NCBI GenBank assembly: GCA_023431285.1
Contig: JAEYXN010000246.1
Span: 1 to 5,782, forward strand
Origin: Bacteroidota bacterium
Lineage (GTDB): Bacteria; Bacteroidota; Bacteroidia; Cytophagales; Cyclobacteriaceae
DNA: 5,782 bases
Direction of reading: 5' to 3'
Below, one piece after another: positions 5,035 to 5,782 of this stretch; the stretch's first letter is position 1; the number at the start of each line of letters is the position of its first letter. The position numbers and the translations under genes are program-made. The notes under the pieces are model-generated. The model saw only the letters and a program-made list of their open reading frames with translations, ran no database searches and was not told the DNA's origin.

Positions 5035-5782
5035 TTATCCGCCGCTGGTCCTATATCCAGGGTTCTGATAGGCGTCTTTCTCTTCAGGAGTCATCTCCAT
5101 ACCATCGATCTGTCCTTGCGGGATAGGGCGCAGGTAGTGATGTGGCTCGATAGTTCGGTTAAACACCACTGGAGTGTGGTCTCCTTTTGTTGGTCCGCAG
5201 ATCTCATAGGAAGATGCGAGTTCGTTCCATTTCTGTGTGCGAACCAGGTCATACCAACGATATCCTTCACCAAAGTATTCGCGTGAACGCTCGGCAAGTA
5301 TATAATTGATATCAATGACTGCTGGTGTTTCGGCAACCATGTCCGCACTGCGATCTTCGATCTTTTCGGTGTTGCCTTTGTTGTCCCAGCGCCATTTTCC
5401 GGCACGAGCCCTGATTACATTGATCAGTTCTCTTGCGCTCTTACCGGGTTGTGTCGCTGCACCTTTAACAGCTGCCTCAGCGGCGATGAAATAGAGCTCG
5501 GAGAATTTAGCAATATTAAATGGCCGTGTAGAACCTGCGTTAGGTTGTCCCAGTCCACCGTTGTTGTCGGTGCGGTAGGTGCCTAGTTTCCAGAGACCAG
5601 GGTAAACGATGCGGCTAATTCCACGTGGCGATACAACGAAATCAGCGCGACCCGGAAGCACTCCTGCTCCGATATTGCTTTTGTAAACGGAGTTGGAATA
5701 GTCAATAGGTTGTGCTGGTTCTTCATCAAGGAAAGTCAGAATGGGGTCACCAGGATAAACTTCCAGACCGTTAGCGTTGTAC
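5035..5782 (-). CDS. SusD/RagB-family nutrient-binding lipoprotein (partial, N-terminus beyond right edge)
   Basis: The minus strand is open from the right edge to TAA at 5037-5035, giving 248 residues that form the C-terminal half of a SusD-family protein (usually 450-650 residues). Recognisable family blocks are FNIAKFSELYFIAAEAAVKG, a helix of the TPR-like scaffold, then ELINVIRARAGKWRW, then INYILAERSREYFGEGYRWYD followed by LVRTQKW, and near the end YLRPIPQGQIDG and the terminal YQNPGYRTSGG. These match the usual end of such proteins: R-x-R-x-G, a DERxREFxxEG-like block, RPIP and QNPGY. SusD proteins are surface lipoproteins that cap a SusC TonB-dependent transporter and bind glycans or other nutrients. 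The susC partner is expected upstream, to the right of the window. The substrate is not predictable from this fragment. A structured 3' region and a terminator follow. Confidence 0.95.
   Translation of the reverse strand, partial: YNANGLEVYPGDPILTFLDEEPAQPIDYSNSVYKSNIGAGVLPGRADFVVSPRGISRIVYPGLWKLGTYRTDNNGGLGQPNAGSTRPFNIAKFSELYFIAAEAAVKGAATQPGKSARELINVIRARAGKWRWDNKGNTEKIEDRSADMVAETPAVIDINYILAERSREYFGEGYRWYDLVRTQKWNELASSYEICGPTKGDHTPVVFNRTIEPHHYLRPIPQGQIDGMEMTPEEKDAYQNPGYRTSGG

Noticed and set aside
4863..5126. Plus-strand open frame of 87 codons
   Set aside because: It runs through the terminator hairpin and the antisense of susD, and its translation is basic and low in structure.
1..5782. 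Mobile element, CRISPR array or integration site
   Set aside because: No transposase or integrase-like protein, no regularly spaced repeats, no terminal inverted repeats and no tRNA were found on either strand.

Overview
The window looks like part of the chromosome of a Bacteroidota bacterium, most likely a Cytophagales or Chitinophagales relative. The evidence is a SusD/RagB-type nutrient-binding lipoprotein, an AraC regulator with the cupin plus double-HTH layout common in that phylum, and start codons mostly without a clear Shine-Dalgarno sequence. Six protein genes can be supported, plus one small unrecognised gene. All but one lie on the minus strand. There is no sign of phage, insertion sequence, CRISPR array, tRNA or rRNA.

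Layout from left to right. (1) 1-594, minus: the first 198 codons of a DNA alkylation repair protein of the AlkC type, cut by the left edge. (2) 595-700: a short gap with two palindromes. (3) 701-1132, minus: an unrecognised 143-residue soluble protein. (4) 1133-1254: a divergent promoter region. (5) 1255-1632, plus: a 125-residue exported antibiotic-biosynthesis-monooxygenase (ABM) fold protein, with a terminator-like hairpin after it. (6) 1633-1868: non-coding. (7) 4772 down to 1869, minus: an apparent operon of an AraC-type regulator, a YkgB/RclC-type (DUF417) membrane protein and a vanadium-haloperoxidase/PAP2 lipoprotein, the last two overlapping by 4 bases. (8) 4773-5034: non-coding, holding three hairpins including a strong terminator for the gene to the right. 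(9) 5035-5782, minus: the C-terminal 248 residues of a SusD-family lipoprotein, cut by the right edge.

The most interesting part is the araC-ykgB-haloperoxidase cluster. In E. coli the DUF417 protein RclC (YkgB) belongs to the reactive-chlorine resistance regulon controlled by the AraC-type regulator RclR. Here a DUF417 protein is translationally coupled to an enzyme that keeps every vanadate-binding residue expected of a haloperoxidase. This suggests, but does not prove, a unit for making or handling reactive halogen (or phosphate) species in the envelope. The second structural point is the 3' region of the susD gene: three hairpins in a row pair better on the minus strand because their irregular positions are G-U pairs there, which suggests a structured 3' UTR or a 3'-derived small RNA.
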